Part shown: piece by piece, positions 32,990 through 40,414 of the stretch
Layout of the letters: each line of letters starts with the position of its first letter
Position numbering within the stretch: position 1 is the first letter of the stretch
Origin: Fimbriimonadales bacterium
GTDB lineage: Bacteria > Armatimonadota > Fimbriimonadia > Fimbriimonadales > GBS-DC
Length of the DNA stretch: 64,000 bases
Reading direction: 5' to 3'
Assembly (NCBI GenBank): GCA_026003075.1
Contig: BPGO01000007.1
Coordinates: 62,001 to 126,000 of the forward strand
The notes under the pieces: model-generated
What the model was told of the DNA's origin: nothing
Seen by the model: the letters and a program-made list of their open reading frames with translations, nothing else
Database searches by the model: none
Position numbers and translations under genes: made by a program

Positions 32990-33307
32990 ATGTGGCTGAA
33001 GGCTATCCCAACCGAACTATCTGAAAATGAGTTTCGAACTGTGGAGTTGAACGGACAGCGCGTTCTGATTGGTCGGGCATCGAAGGGCTACTTTGCCGTG
33101 CTGGATCAGTGTTCGCATCAGAAGTTGCCGCTCTCGGAGGCGGATGGACTGCCCGGGCGCATCCACCGCGACCTGCTGGAGTGTCCCCATCACGGCGCGC
33201 GGTTCGATCCCTACACAGGGCAGGCGAAAGGTTTGCCCGCCATTCGTCCGATTAAAGCGTTGAAGGTCAAAGAGGAAGACGGCTTTGTGTGGGTAGACTT
33301 AGAGTGA
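32990..33307 (+). CDS. Rieske [2Fe-2S] ferredoxin-like protein
   Basis: A 105-residue soluble Rieske protein. The cluster ligands are seen as CSH (Cys-x-His) in LDQCSHQKLPL and CPHH (Cys-x-x-His) in LLECPHHGARFD. It resembles the small Rieske proteins found with suf or oxygenase genes (NirD/BphF-like). It lies 18 bases before sufS and is probably in the same operon, so it may supply electrons or link to Fe-S assembly here. Confidence 0.88.
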   Translation: MWLKAIPTELSENEFRTVELNGQRVLIGRASKGYFAVLDQCSHQKLPLSEADGLPGRIHRDLLECPHHGARFDPYTGQAKGLPAIRPIKALKVKEEDGFVWVDLE

Positions 33308-33325
33308 TTTTGGAGGCGATGGCTT

Positions 33326-34567
33326 ATGGCGACGATGACTTTTAGCATCGATGCAGGCGAGATACGCGGGCAGTTCCCGTTCTTTCAGCCGCATCCTGAG
33401 ATGCGGAGCGTGATTTACCTGGACAACGCCGCCACCACTCAGAAACCTTACGCTGTGATTGAGGCGGTGAGCAACTTCTGGGCGTACCATAACGCGAATG
33501 TGCATCGGGGGGGTCATGGCGCGGGCGCGAAGGCGTCCGAACTCTATGAGGCGGCGCGCGAGCGCGTGGCGAAGTTCCTCAACGCACGCGAACCTGCCGA
33601 AATCGTGTTCACGCGGGGCACAACCGAGGCGATTAACCTGGTCGCCAGCAGCTGGGGCGAGGCGTTCATTCAGCCCGGCGATGAGATTATCGTGACTGAG
33701 ATGGAACACCACGCGAACCTGCTGCCGTGGATGCGCCTCGCAGAGAAAAAGAATGCGAAACTCGTCGTGTGGCGCATCACGGAGGACGGTAGGCTGAATT
33801 TGGACGATCTGCGTACCTTGCTCACGGAACGCACGCGGCTGGTCGCAGTGGCGCATATCTCGAATGTGCTGGGCACGATCAATCCGGTCGCCGAGATTTG
33901 CCGCTTGGCGCACGCGGCAGGGGCGCTCTGTCTGGTGGATGCCGCGCAGAGCGTCGCGCATATGCCCGTCGATGTGCAGGCTATCGACTGCGATTTTCTG
34001 ATGTTCTCCGGGCACAAAGCGTACGGTCCTACGGGAATCGGTGCGCTGTATGCAAAGCGTGCGCTGCTTGAGACGATGCCCCCCTATCAGATGGGCGGCG
34101 GCATGGTGCAGACGGTGAGCTGGGAACGCGTGGTGCTGGCGCCACCCCCTGCGAAGTTTGAAGCGGGCACACCCCCCATCGGCGAAGCGATTGGACTGCA
34201 CGCCGCGTTGGATTTCATCGATTCCATCGGGCGCGACGCCATCGAAGCCTACGAACACGAGTTGACCCAATACGCGCTGGAACGCTTGCAGGAAGTTCCG
34301 GGACTGCGATTGTACGGACCTGTGCCCGACCGCGCGGGCATCTTCGCGTTTACGCTGGAAGATATTCACCCGCACGACATCGCGACGGTGCTGGACACAC
34401 GCGACATTGCGATTCGGTCGGGGCTTCACTGTGCGCATCCGCTGGGCGAGCGACTGGGCGGCTCAACCGCGCGTGCCAGCCTCGCCGTCTACAACGACAC
34501 CGCGCACATCGACGCGCTCATCGAAGGGTTGCATCAGGTACGGAAGGTCTTTGGCTATGCTGGATGA
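33326..34567 (+). CDS. sufS: Cysteine desulfurase SufS
   Basis: A PLP enzyme that takes sulfur from cysteine for Fe-S cluster assembly. The 413-residue length is normal. Seen: YLDNAATTQKP near residue 30, the VTEMEHHANLLPW motif, the PLP lysine in FSGHKAYGPTG, the GGGMV segment and the active-site cysteine in IRSGLHCAHPL, with a short group II loop. ATG 33326 is preceded by GGAGGCG. The next gene overlaps its end by 11 bases and encodes the usual partner SufU. Confidence 0.94.
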   Translation: MATMTFSIDAGEIRGQFPFFQPHPEMRSVIYLDNAATTQKPYAVIEAVSNFWAYHNANVHRGGHGAGAKASELYEAARERVAKFLNAREPAEIVFTRGTTEAINLVASSWGEAFIQPGDEIIVTEMEHHANLLPWMRLAEKKNAKLVVWRITEDGRLNLDDLRTLLTERTRLVAVAHISNVLGTINPVAEICRLAHAAGALCLVDAAQSVAHMPVDVQAIDCDFLMFSGHKAYGPTGIGALYAKRALLETMPPYQMGGGMVQTVSWERVVLAPPPAKFEAGTPPIGEAIGLHAALDFIDSIGRDAIEAYEHELTQYALERLQEVPGLRLYGPVPDRAGIFAFTLEDIHPHDIATVLDTRDIAIRSGLHCAHPLGERLGGSTARASLAVYNDTAHIDALIEGLHQVRKVFGYAG

Positions 34568-34997
34568 ACTGTATCAGGACATTATTTTAGACCACTATCG
34601 CCACCCGCGCGGTCGGGGTGAGCTGGAGCCGCCGAAAATCACACAGGAGGGCTTCAATCCCTCGTGCGGCGACGAGGTGATCCTCGACCTGCGCGTGCAG
34701 GACGGGCGCATCCAAGAGGTGCGGTTCCACGGGCGCGGCTGCTCGATTAGCCAAGCCTCTGCCTCGATGCTGACCGAAGCGGTTAAGGGCAAGACCCTCG
34801 CAGAGGCGCGCGCGCTCATCCAGCAAGTGCTTGCGCTGGTGAAGGGGGAAGCCGAAGGCGACATCGTGACGCTGGGCGACATCGTTGCCTTGGCAGGCGT
34901 GCGCAACTTCCCCGTGCGCGTCAAGTGCGCCACGCTTGCCTGGCACACGCTGGAGGAAGCGCTCAAGCAGGCGGAAACCGCTCCCACCACGGTATAA
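34557..34997 (+). CDS. sufU: Fe-S scaffold / sulfur-transfer protein SufU
   Basis: SufU accepts sulfur from SufS. The 146-residue product begins LDELYQDIILDHYRHPR and has the three zinc/sulfur cysteines in NPSCGDEV, GRGCSISQASASM and VKCATLAWHTL, with Asp in SCGDE. The frame extends upstream into sufS in another phase, but ATG 34557 starts the conserved sequence and overlaps the sufS stop. Its own TAA forms part of the TATAAT box of the following gene. Confidence 0.94.
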   Translation: MLDELYQDIILDHYRHPRGRGELEPPKITQEGFNPSCGDEVILDLRVQDGRIQEVRFHGRGCSISQASASMLTEAVKGKTLAEARALIQQVLALVKGEAEGDIVTLGDIVALAGVRNFPVRVKCATLAWHTLEEALKQAETAPTTV

Positions 34998-34998
34998 T
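34993..34998 (+). promoter_or_regulatory. TATAAT box inside the sufU stop, for the UDG gene
   Basis: TATAAT contains the sufU TAA and lies 9 bases before ATG 35008, another near-leaderless start. No Shine-Dalgarno. Confidence 0.5.
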
Positions 34999-35007
34999 CG
35001 CCTACCG

Positions 35008-35697
35008 ATGTCCGAGTGGGAAACGCTGAACGCCGAGATTGTCGCCTGTAGGCAGTGTCCGCGCCTGGTCGCTTACCGCGAGCAAATAGCGCGCACCCGC
35101 CGCGCCGCGTTCCGCGACTGGAACTACTGGGGGAAGCCCGTGCCAAACTTCGGCGACCCGCAGGCGAAACTGCTCATCGTGGGGCTGGCGCCCGCCGCGC
35201 ACGGGGGCAATCGCACAGGACGAATCTTCACAGGCGACGCTTCGGGCGATTTCCTGTTCGACGCGCTCTACCGAACCGGATTCTGCAACCAGCCGACTTC
35301 CACCCATCGCGACGATGGGCTTGTCCTTTATGAGGTCGCGATCACCGTTGCGGTTCACTGCGCCCCACCCGACAACAAACCCACACGCGAAGAGCAAGCG
35401 CTGTGCTTCCCGTACCTCGTGCGCCTCTATCGCCTGATGCCCCACCTGCGCGGGTTGCTCGCTTTGGGCCAACTGGCGTTCGAGGCGTGCCTCCAGCTGG
35501 CAAAACAGGAGAACTGCCTCATCCCCGACAGACGCTACACCTTTCAACACGGCGCGATTTACGACCTGCGCGACGGCAAATTCCTCGCCAGCAGTTATCA
35601 CCCCAGCGCACGCAACACCTATACGAAACTGCTGACGATGCCGATGATGACGGAGTTGCTTCAGCGCGTGCGCGAGCGGCTGGAGGGACAGGGATAA
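35008..35697 (+). CDS. Uracil-DNA glycosylase family 5 (UDGb type)
   Basis: Removes uracil (and in this family some other deaminated bases) from DNA. The 229-residue product has Fe-S cysteines in CRQCPR and later positions, the family 5 active-site motif GLAPAAHGGNRTGRIFTGD followed by SGDFLF, and a C-terminal SSYHPSARN motif. Family 5 enzymes are common in thermophiles. The frame is open earlier but ATG 35008 fits the promoter spacing and protein start. A family 4 enzyme is encoded 3 kb away. Confidence 0.9.
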   Translation: MSEWETLNAEIVACRQCPRLVAYREQIARTRRAAFRDWNYWGKPVPNFGDPQAKLLIVGLAPAAHGGNRTGRIFTGDASGDFLFDALYRTGFCNQPTSTHRDDGLVLYEVAITVAVHCAPPDNKPTREEQALCFPYLVRLYRLMPHLRGLLALGQLAFEACLQLAKQENCLIPDRRYTFQHGAIYDLRDGKFLASSYHPSARNTYTKLLTMPMMTELLQRVRERLEGQG

Positions 35698-35752
35698 CCC
35701 CAAAACGGTGCGCCCAACAGGATTTCCATCGGCGATAGCGAACGGGGCTTTT

Positions 35753-36907
35753 ATGTTCGAATCCCAGATGATTTTTCCGCTCAACGGCTGGCACAATCAC
35801 GCTTCCAGCATCGTGGAATGCCCGAACGGCGACCTGTTGGTGTGCTGGTTCAGCGGTTCGGGCGAACGCACGGCGGACGATGTGCAGATTCTGGGCGCGC
35901 GGCGGCGCCGGGGGGCTTCGCGCTGGAGCCAGCCCTTCACGATGGCAGACACCCCCGACTATCCCGATTGTAATCCTGTGCTGTTCATCGACGCGCGCAA
36001 GCGGCTCTGGCTGGTCTGGATTACTGTGCTGAACCACCGCTGGGAAGGCTCGCTGCTTAAATACCGAATCAGCACCGACTACCAGCGTGCCCTTGCGCCG
36101 CGCTGGACGAGGGGTGATGTGCTTCACATCTCGCCCGACGCGCGGTTTGTGGATCAGGTGGAGGCGTGGCTCAAGCGACTGGAGGCGCGTGGGGCGACGC
36201 TACCGCCCGCGCTGCGCCCACGGCTGGAGGTCTACCTACAAACGGTGCGCCAGCACGCAAGCGACGAACTCTCGCGACGACTGGGCTGGATGACGCGCAT
36301 TCCGCCCCTGATTGAAGGCGAGCGCATCATGTTGCCGCTCTACTCGGATGGCTTTAGCTTCTCGCTGGTCGCCATCAGCGACGATTCGGGCGAGCGGTGG
36401 CGCGTGAGTGCGCCGATTCTGGGGGCGGGCGCAGTGCAGCCCAGCCTGCTCCGCCGTCGGGATGGCGCGCTGGTCGCCTACATGCGCGATAACGGACCGC
36501 CGCCAAACCGCGTGTTCGTCGCCTACTCGTATGATAACGGCTCGACTTGGACAGAAGCCGAGAAGACCGAGTTGCCCAATCCCGGCTCCAGCGTCGCGGC
36601 GCTGGCGCTGCGCACGGGCGAGTGGCTCTTAATCGGCAACGACACCGAGCAAGGACGCCACCAGCTTGCCGTGTGGCTCTCGGAAGATGAGGGGCGCAAC
36701 TGGCGCCTCGCAGGGTACCTAGAAAAGGATGAACCCGGACACGGACGCTACGCCTACCCCTGCGCCATTCAGACACGCGACGGAGCGATTCATGTCACCT
36801 ACAGCTACACCTTAGAGCGCGACGACCTCCCCCGCGACGAACGGGGACGCCCCAAACGCAGCGCCATCAAGTGGGTGCGGTTCGACCGCGAGTGGCTCAA
36901 GCGGTGA
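35753..36907 (+). CDS. Asp-box (BNR) sialidase-like protein
   Basis: A six-bladed propeller protein of the sialidase superfamily, 384 residues, without signal peptide. Three Asp-box repeats S-x-D-x-G-x-x-W are seen: SDDSGERW, SYDNGSTW and SEDEGRNW. It also has NHASSIVECPNGDLLVCWFSG near the N-terminus and HVTYSYTLERDDLP near the C-terminus. Related proteins hydrolyse unsaturated or acidic glycans, or are of unknown function, so 'sialidase' is only a fold-level call. GTG 35708 is an alternative start. Confidence 0.8.
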   Translation: MFESQMIFPLNGWHNHASSIVECPNGDLLVCWFSGSGERTADDVQILGARRRRGASRWSQPFTMADTPDYPDCNPVLFIDARKRLWLVWITVLNHRWEGSLLKYRISTDYQRALAPRWTRGDVLHISPDARFVDQVEAWLKRLEARGATLPPALRPRLEVYLQTVRQHASDELSRRLGWMTRIPPLIEGERIMLPLYSDGFSFSLVAISDDSGERWRVSAPILGAGAVQPSLLRRRDGALVAYMRDNGPPPNRVFVAYSYDNGSTWTEAEKTELPNPGSSVAALALRTGEWLLIGNDTEQGRHQLAVWLSEDEGRNWRLAGYLEKDEPGHGRYAYPCAIQTRDGAIHVTYSYTLERDDLPRDERGRPKRSAIKWVRFDREWLKR

Positions 36908-36910
36908 GTC

Positions 36911-36938
36911 GGCTCCTCACCCCGTAAGAGGAGGAACC
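36911..36938. terminator. Weak hairpin between convergent genes
   Basis: GGCTCCTC at 36911-36918 pairs with GAGGAACC at 36931-36938 with one mismatch, just after the sialidase-like stop. Confidence 0.3.
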
Positions 36939-36969
36939 GCGAAGAGGCAAACAGCGCCCAGCAAACGCG

Positions 36970-37923
36970 CTATCGCCGACGCCGCCAAACCAACGCGCCC
37001 AGTCCTAACCCAAGCGCAGTTAGGCTCGCCGGCTCCGGAACCAGCGTACCCTCCGCACGCAGGTTGACCTCGAGATCGACATTCAGTCCAATCTCCTCCA
37101 ACATCAGGTCAAAGATGAGATTCGCGGTGCTGCCCGGAGGCAGAATCGTCGGTAAGCCGAACTCGAACGGGGGCAAATCCAGATTCGGGTTGAAAGTCTG
37201 CGCGAAGTTCAGCGGTTGCAGCGAGGTAATCAGCGCATTGGCGCCACTCACGACCACCTGTCCCTGCAACGGCAGCACGAAGGGCACGGTTTGCGCGAAC
37301 GGGTTGCCCAGTAAGTCAGCGGCGAAGGTCAAGTCCACCTGAACGCCCGCGATGAAGTCATACTGGTCGGGTCCTGTGGGCGTCAGCACACCTGCCCCTC
37401 CACCCGTCTGAACTGCACTGAACTGGCTTAGGTTCACCGTGCCAATCGGGAAGGAGATGCCCTGTGACGGAAGGATGTATGTGGAGGTGGGATTGCGTGT
37501 GCGAAACGACTCGCCTGCGATGGTGAGAGTCACGGGCAACACAGCAGGTCCATTCGCCAAGAAGTTCACCGACAGATTCTCGAAGGTGATGGTGTTTGTA
37601 TTTCCGTCTACCGTTGCTCGGAAGGTTCCGCTGGCTTGCCGGTTGAGGTTCCCGCCGATGGCGGCGCCGAGGCTCACATTCACAGGCACATTCTCCGTTG
37701 GTCCGAACGAGCCGAAAACACCGGGTTTCGTGCGTGTGCCGGTGGGGTTCGTGTCGGGGTCATAGTTGCCGACCAGCGTGCCTTGCGTGCTTGCCGAGAT
37801 GGAGAGATTGCCGCTGATACCGCTGGGCGGCGCGACAACCGTAAAGTCATACATTTGCGCGGAGGCGAGGTGAAGTACCCCGCTCACGCTTGCCAATACC
37901 CCAAAAAGCCTGCTCCCTTTCAT
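36970..37923 (-). CDS. Exported protein with PEP-CTERM sorting signal
   Basis: A 317-residue, beta-rich, low-charge exported protein. The N-terminus is a signal peptide (SRLFGVLASVSGVLHLASA). The C-terminus is a textbook PEP-CTERM signal: VPEPASLTALGLGLGAL, a short hydrophobic helix and a WRRRR tail, recognised and cut by exosortase. The frame continues upstream but ATG 37923 begins the signal peptide. An exosortase gene at 45796 lies in the same window. The middle has no enzymatic motif; a surface or matrix structural role is likely. Confidence 0.85.
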   Translation of the reverse strand: MKGSRLFGVLASVSGVLHLASAQMYDFTVVAPPSGISGNLSISASTQGTLVGNYDPDTNPTGTRTKPGVFGSFGPTENVPVNVSLGAAIGGNLNRQASGTFRATVDGNTNTITFENLSVNFLANGPAVLPVTLTIAGESFRTRNPTSTYILPSQGISFPIGTVNLSQFSAVQTGGGAGVLTPTGPDQYDFIAGVQVDLTFAADLLGNPFAQTVPFVLPLQGQVVVSGANALITSLQPLNFAQTFNPNLDLPPFEFGLPTILPPGSTANLIFDLMLEEIGLNVDLEVNLRAEGTLVPEPASLTALGLGLGALVWRRRR

Positions 37924-38024
37924 ACTACAAGATACAGACTCAGAAATCGGGCAAAAGCGGACAGACGAATACCCAGATTTAGGTAGATTCGCCTGCCGTT
38001 TGTCATCCACGCGCGAGGGTGTTC

Positions 38025-38109
38025 GAAAAAAAAAAAATCGAAGGGCGCACATGCAGGTCTGCCCCTACAGGAGGCGTCGGCTGTAGGGGCGCACCCGCAG
38101 GTGCGCCCC
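38025..38109. repeat. Hairpin repeat element with A12 run
   Basis: A run of 12 A at 38026-38037 is flanked by TTCGA/TCGAA. At 38086-38109 a perfect 10-base stem GGGGCGCACC/GGTGCGCCCC closes a 4-base loop, and the partial repeat GCAGGTCTGCCCCTACAGG lies between. Read on the minus strand, hairpin then T-run fits a terminator for the gene at 38166; the block also looks like a dispersed palindromic repeat. Confidence 0.5.
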
Positions 38110-38165
38110 CATGCAAGGCGTGTCTGCCCCTTGCACAGGGAATTTTCGAACCCCCTCTCCACGCG

Positions 38166-38837
38166 CTAAAACAGTCGCATCTGTTCCTCGCCTTCTGGGA
38201 CGATGGGCTTTGTTTCTTCCATCAGGCGTCGGATTTCCTTGACGCGCTCGCGTGCGGCGGCCAGGTCCTCCACCAGCGAGCGATACGCCTTCTCATACGC
38301 TTCACCCGCCTGACGCAAGATGTACGCGGGATGGAGCGCGGCAATCACCGCAGGCGCGTAGCGATTGCTGAACCACAGCCCACGCTCCTGCATGATTTTG
38401 AAATTTTTGTGAATCAGGGTCGACGCGGATGGCGAGCCGAGACACACAATCACCAGTGGCTTAATCAGGGTGAGTTGCGCATCGATCCAGGGGAAACAGG
38501 CTTGGATTTCGTCGTGCGTTGGGGGGCGGTTCCGCACGCGCCCATTTTCAATCACGCAGGCGCGGCACTTGACAATATTGCAAATGTAGACATGGCGCCG
38601 CGCCATGCCTGCTTCGCGCAGTGCCTTATCGAGCAGCGCGCCTGCCCTTCCGACAAAAGGTCGCCCTGTCGCGTCTTCCTGTTCGCCGGGACCCTCGCCC
38701 ACAATCACCAGCGGCGAGCGCGGGTTGCCCTCGCCAAACACGACATGGGTGCGCGTCTGCGCGAGGGGACAAGCGACGCACTGTTTCGCCTTCGCTTCGA
38801 CCTCCGCCAGCAGCTCCTCAACGGGTCGCTCCGTCAT
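38166..38837 (-). CDS. Uracil-DNA glycosylase family 4
   Basis: A thermophile-type [4Fe-4S] uracil-DNA glycosylase, 223 residues. Seen: KQCVACPLAQTR with the first two cluster cysteines, the active-site motif GEGPGEQEDATGRPFVGRAG, NIVKCRACVIENGR with a further cysteine, and the C-terminal LHPAYILRQ motif. It overlaps the HIT gene by 20 bases, so the pair is one transcript. Confidence 0.93.
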   Translation of the reverse strand: MTERPVEELLAEVEAKAKQCVACPLAQTRTHVVFGEGNPRSPLVIVGEGPGEQEDATGRPFVGRAGALLDKALREAGMARRHVYICNIVKCRACVIENGRVRNRPPTHDEIQACFPWIDAQLTLIKPLVIVCLGSPSASTLIHKNFKIMQERGLWFSNRYAPAVIAALHPAYILRQAGEAYEKAYRSLVEDLAAARERVKEIRRLMEETKPIVPEGEEQMRLF

Positions 38838-39336
38838 GGGGTGTATTCACCTCCTGCAGGGCGCGTTGCAGGCGCGCGTAGGTCTCGCTCAGGCTTTCGG
38901 GGAGGACGCGCGTCTCGCCGATGGTCGCCATGAAGTTCGTGTCGCCGTGCCAGCGCGGCACAATATGCAGGTGCAAATGCTCCTCGATCCCCGCTCCAGC
39001 AGCCCGCCCGAGATTGAACCCCACATTGAAGCCGTCGGGACGATACTCACGCTCCAGCGCACGCAGACACAGGCGCATCAGGTTGCCTAAATCCAGCCAT
39101 TCCGCGTCGGTCAGGCTCGCCAAATCGCGCGTGTGGCGGTACGGCGCAATCATCAGATGCCCGCTGGTGTAGGGAAATAGGTTCAGAATCACATAACACT
39201 GCGTAGAGCGCCACAGGATAAGGTTCTGCGCGTCGGCGCCTTCAGCAGGCTTGGCACAAAAGAGACACTCTGCGCTGGGCGTGCCTGCCTCGCGCACATA
39301 CTGCATCCGCCACGGCGCCCACAAACGCTCCTGCAT
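38818..39336 (-). CDS. HIT-family nucleotide hydrolase/phosphorylase
   Basis: A 172-residue HIT protein, close to the Ap4A phosphorylase/AMP-binding type found widely in bacteria and actinobacteria. Seen: the zinc CLFC motif, the ILNLFPYTSGHLMI segment and the histidine triad HLHLHIVPRW. The frame extends upstream, but ATG 39336 lies 6 bases after a minus-strand TATAAT, so a leaderless start is likely. Substrate is a dinucleotide or nucleoside phosphate; exact choice unknown. Confidence 0.9.
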   Translation of the reverse strand: MQERLWAPWRMQYVREAGTPSAECLFCAKPAEGADAQNLILWRSTQCYVILNLFPYTSGHLMIAPYRHTRDLASLTDAEWLDLGNLMRLCLRALEREYRPDGFNVGFNLGRAAGAGIEEHLHLHIVPRWHGDTNFMATIGETRVLPESLSETYARLQRALQEVNTPHDGATR

Positions 39337-39342
39337 AGCACT

Positions 39343-39348
39343 ATTATA
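39343..39348 (-). promoter_or_regulatory. TATAAT box, leaderless type, before HIT gene
   Basis: On the minus strand GGTATAAT ends 6 bases before ATG 39336. A second, plus-strand TATAAT at 39361-39366 serves the exopolysaccharide genes. Confidence 0.55.
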
Positions 39349-39431
39349 CCGACTTGTAGGTATAATCGAAGCGCGGCAAGGTGAATATTCCGACTTTCCA
39401 TGCCGATAATTCCCTTGAGCAGGAGACACAG

Positions 39432-39491
39432 ATGGCACGAAAGTTGCTGTGCGATGTACAGGATAGACTCGTACGGGAGGGAAGTTTATGA
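39432..39491 (+). CDS. Candidate leader peptide of the exopolysaccharide operon
   Basis: A 19-codon frame, MARKLLCDVQDRLVREGSL, starts at ATG 39432 behind AGGAGA. Its TGA overlaps the ATG of the export gene (ATGA, 39488-39491), and its last codons contain that gene's Shine-Dalgarno. This suggests translational coupling or a regulatory leader. Confidence 0.4.
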   Translation: MARKLLCDVQDRLVREGSL

Positions 39492-40399
39492 GAGGGCTTA
39501 TCATTGCTTTGAGCCTGACGCTGTGGGCGTCCGCGCTGGCACAGCGTGTGGAAGGCGCGTACCGCCTCCATCCTGAAGATGTGATTCGTATCCAAGTAGT
39601 CGGGGAACCTGAGTTGTCTGCGCCCCAAATAACGGTGTCACGCGACGGAAAAATCTCGGTGCCGATCATCGGAGAAGTTCAAGCAGGAGGGCTAACCACA
39701 ACCGAGTTAGAACAGCTCATCAGCCGTCGCTATCGGGAGCTGGATATCCTGCGTGAGCCTCGCGTCTCGGTAACGATTCTGCAGTTCCATCGCCCGCGCG
39801 TGTCGATTTTGGGCTTTGTGCAACGGCCGGGCACTTTTGAGTTCAAAGAGGGCGACCGTGTGCTGGACGCCTTGTCGCTGGGGGGCGGGGTGAACCCCGA
39901 ACGCGCTAAACTGGAAGCAGCATGGATGCAGCGTGCTGATGGCACAAAGATTGACCTCAACCTCTACCGCCTGCTCTACGAAGGCGACCTGAGCCAGAAC
40001 TTCTTGCTTCAAGACGGCGACACCATCTATGTACCCGAAGAGACCCAGAACCGCTATTTTGTGGGCGGGCAGGTGAAGCGCCCAGGGCAATACATCTGGC
40101 GTCCCGGACTGACCGTGTTGGACGCGCTCTCGCAAGCCGCGTGGGAAACGGAACGCGCCCGCCTGAGCCAGACTTTCGTGGTGCGCCAGAAACCCGATGG
40201 TAGTGAGGAACGGATTCGGGTGGATGTGGTGCGCCTGCTCAACAGAGCCGATATGAAGCAAAATATCGAGCTGCAGCCAGGTGATGTGGTGTATGTCTCG
40301 GAGACGAACACCCCGAACTTTGATCAGGTATATCGCGCGCTTTCCGTTCTTTGGATTTTGCGTCAGTTGGATTACGGTCGCTCGCTCTGGCGACCGTGA
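39488..40399 (+). CDS. Polysaccharide export protein (Wza-like, outer-membrane side)
   Basis: An exported 303-residue protein with signal peptide (LIIALSLTLWASALA), a Poly_export domain (YRLHPEDVIRIQVVGEPELS ... GLTTTELEQLI) and two SLBB domains (residues ~100-175, VSILGFVQRPGTFEF; ~190-275, FVGGQVKRPGQYIW). It would form the channel through which polysaccharide leaves the cell. There is no lipobox and no long C-terminal amphipathic helix like that of E. coli Wza. It starts the locus together with the chain-length protein 15 bases downstream. Confidence 0.9.
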   Translation: MRGLIIALSLTLWASALAQRVEGAYRLHPEDVIRIQVVGEPELSAPQITVSRDGKISVPIIGEVQAGGLTTTELEQLISRRYRELDILREPRVSVTILQFHRPRVSILGFVQRPGTFEFKEGDRVLDALSLGGGVNPERAKLEAAWMQRADGTKIDLNLYRLLYEGDLSQNFLLQDGDTIYVPEETQNRYFVGGQVKRPGQYIWRPGLTVLDALSQAAWETERARLSQTFVVRQKPDGSEERIRVDVVRLLNRADMKQNIELQPGDVVYVSETNTPNFDQVYRALSVLWILRQLDYGRSLWRP

Positions 40400-40414
40400 G
40401 GGAGGTTTCGCGTT

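Noticed and set aside
34407-34556. N-terminal extension of sufU
   Set aside because: The upstream part is sufS read in another phase; the conserved SufU start is at 34557.
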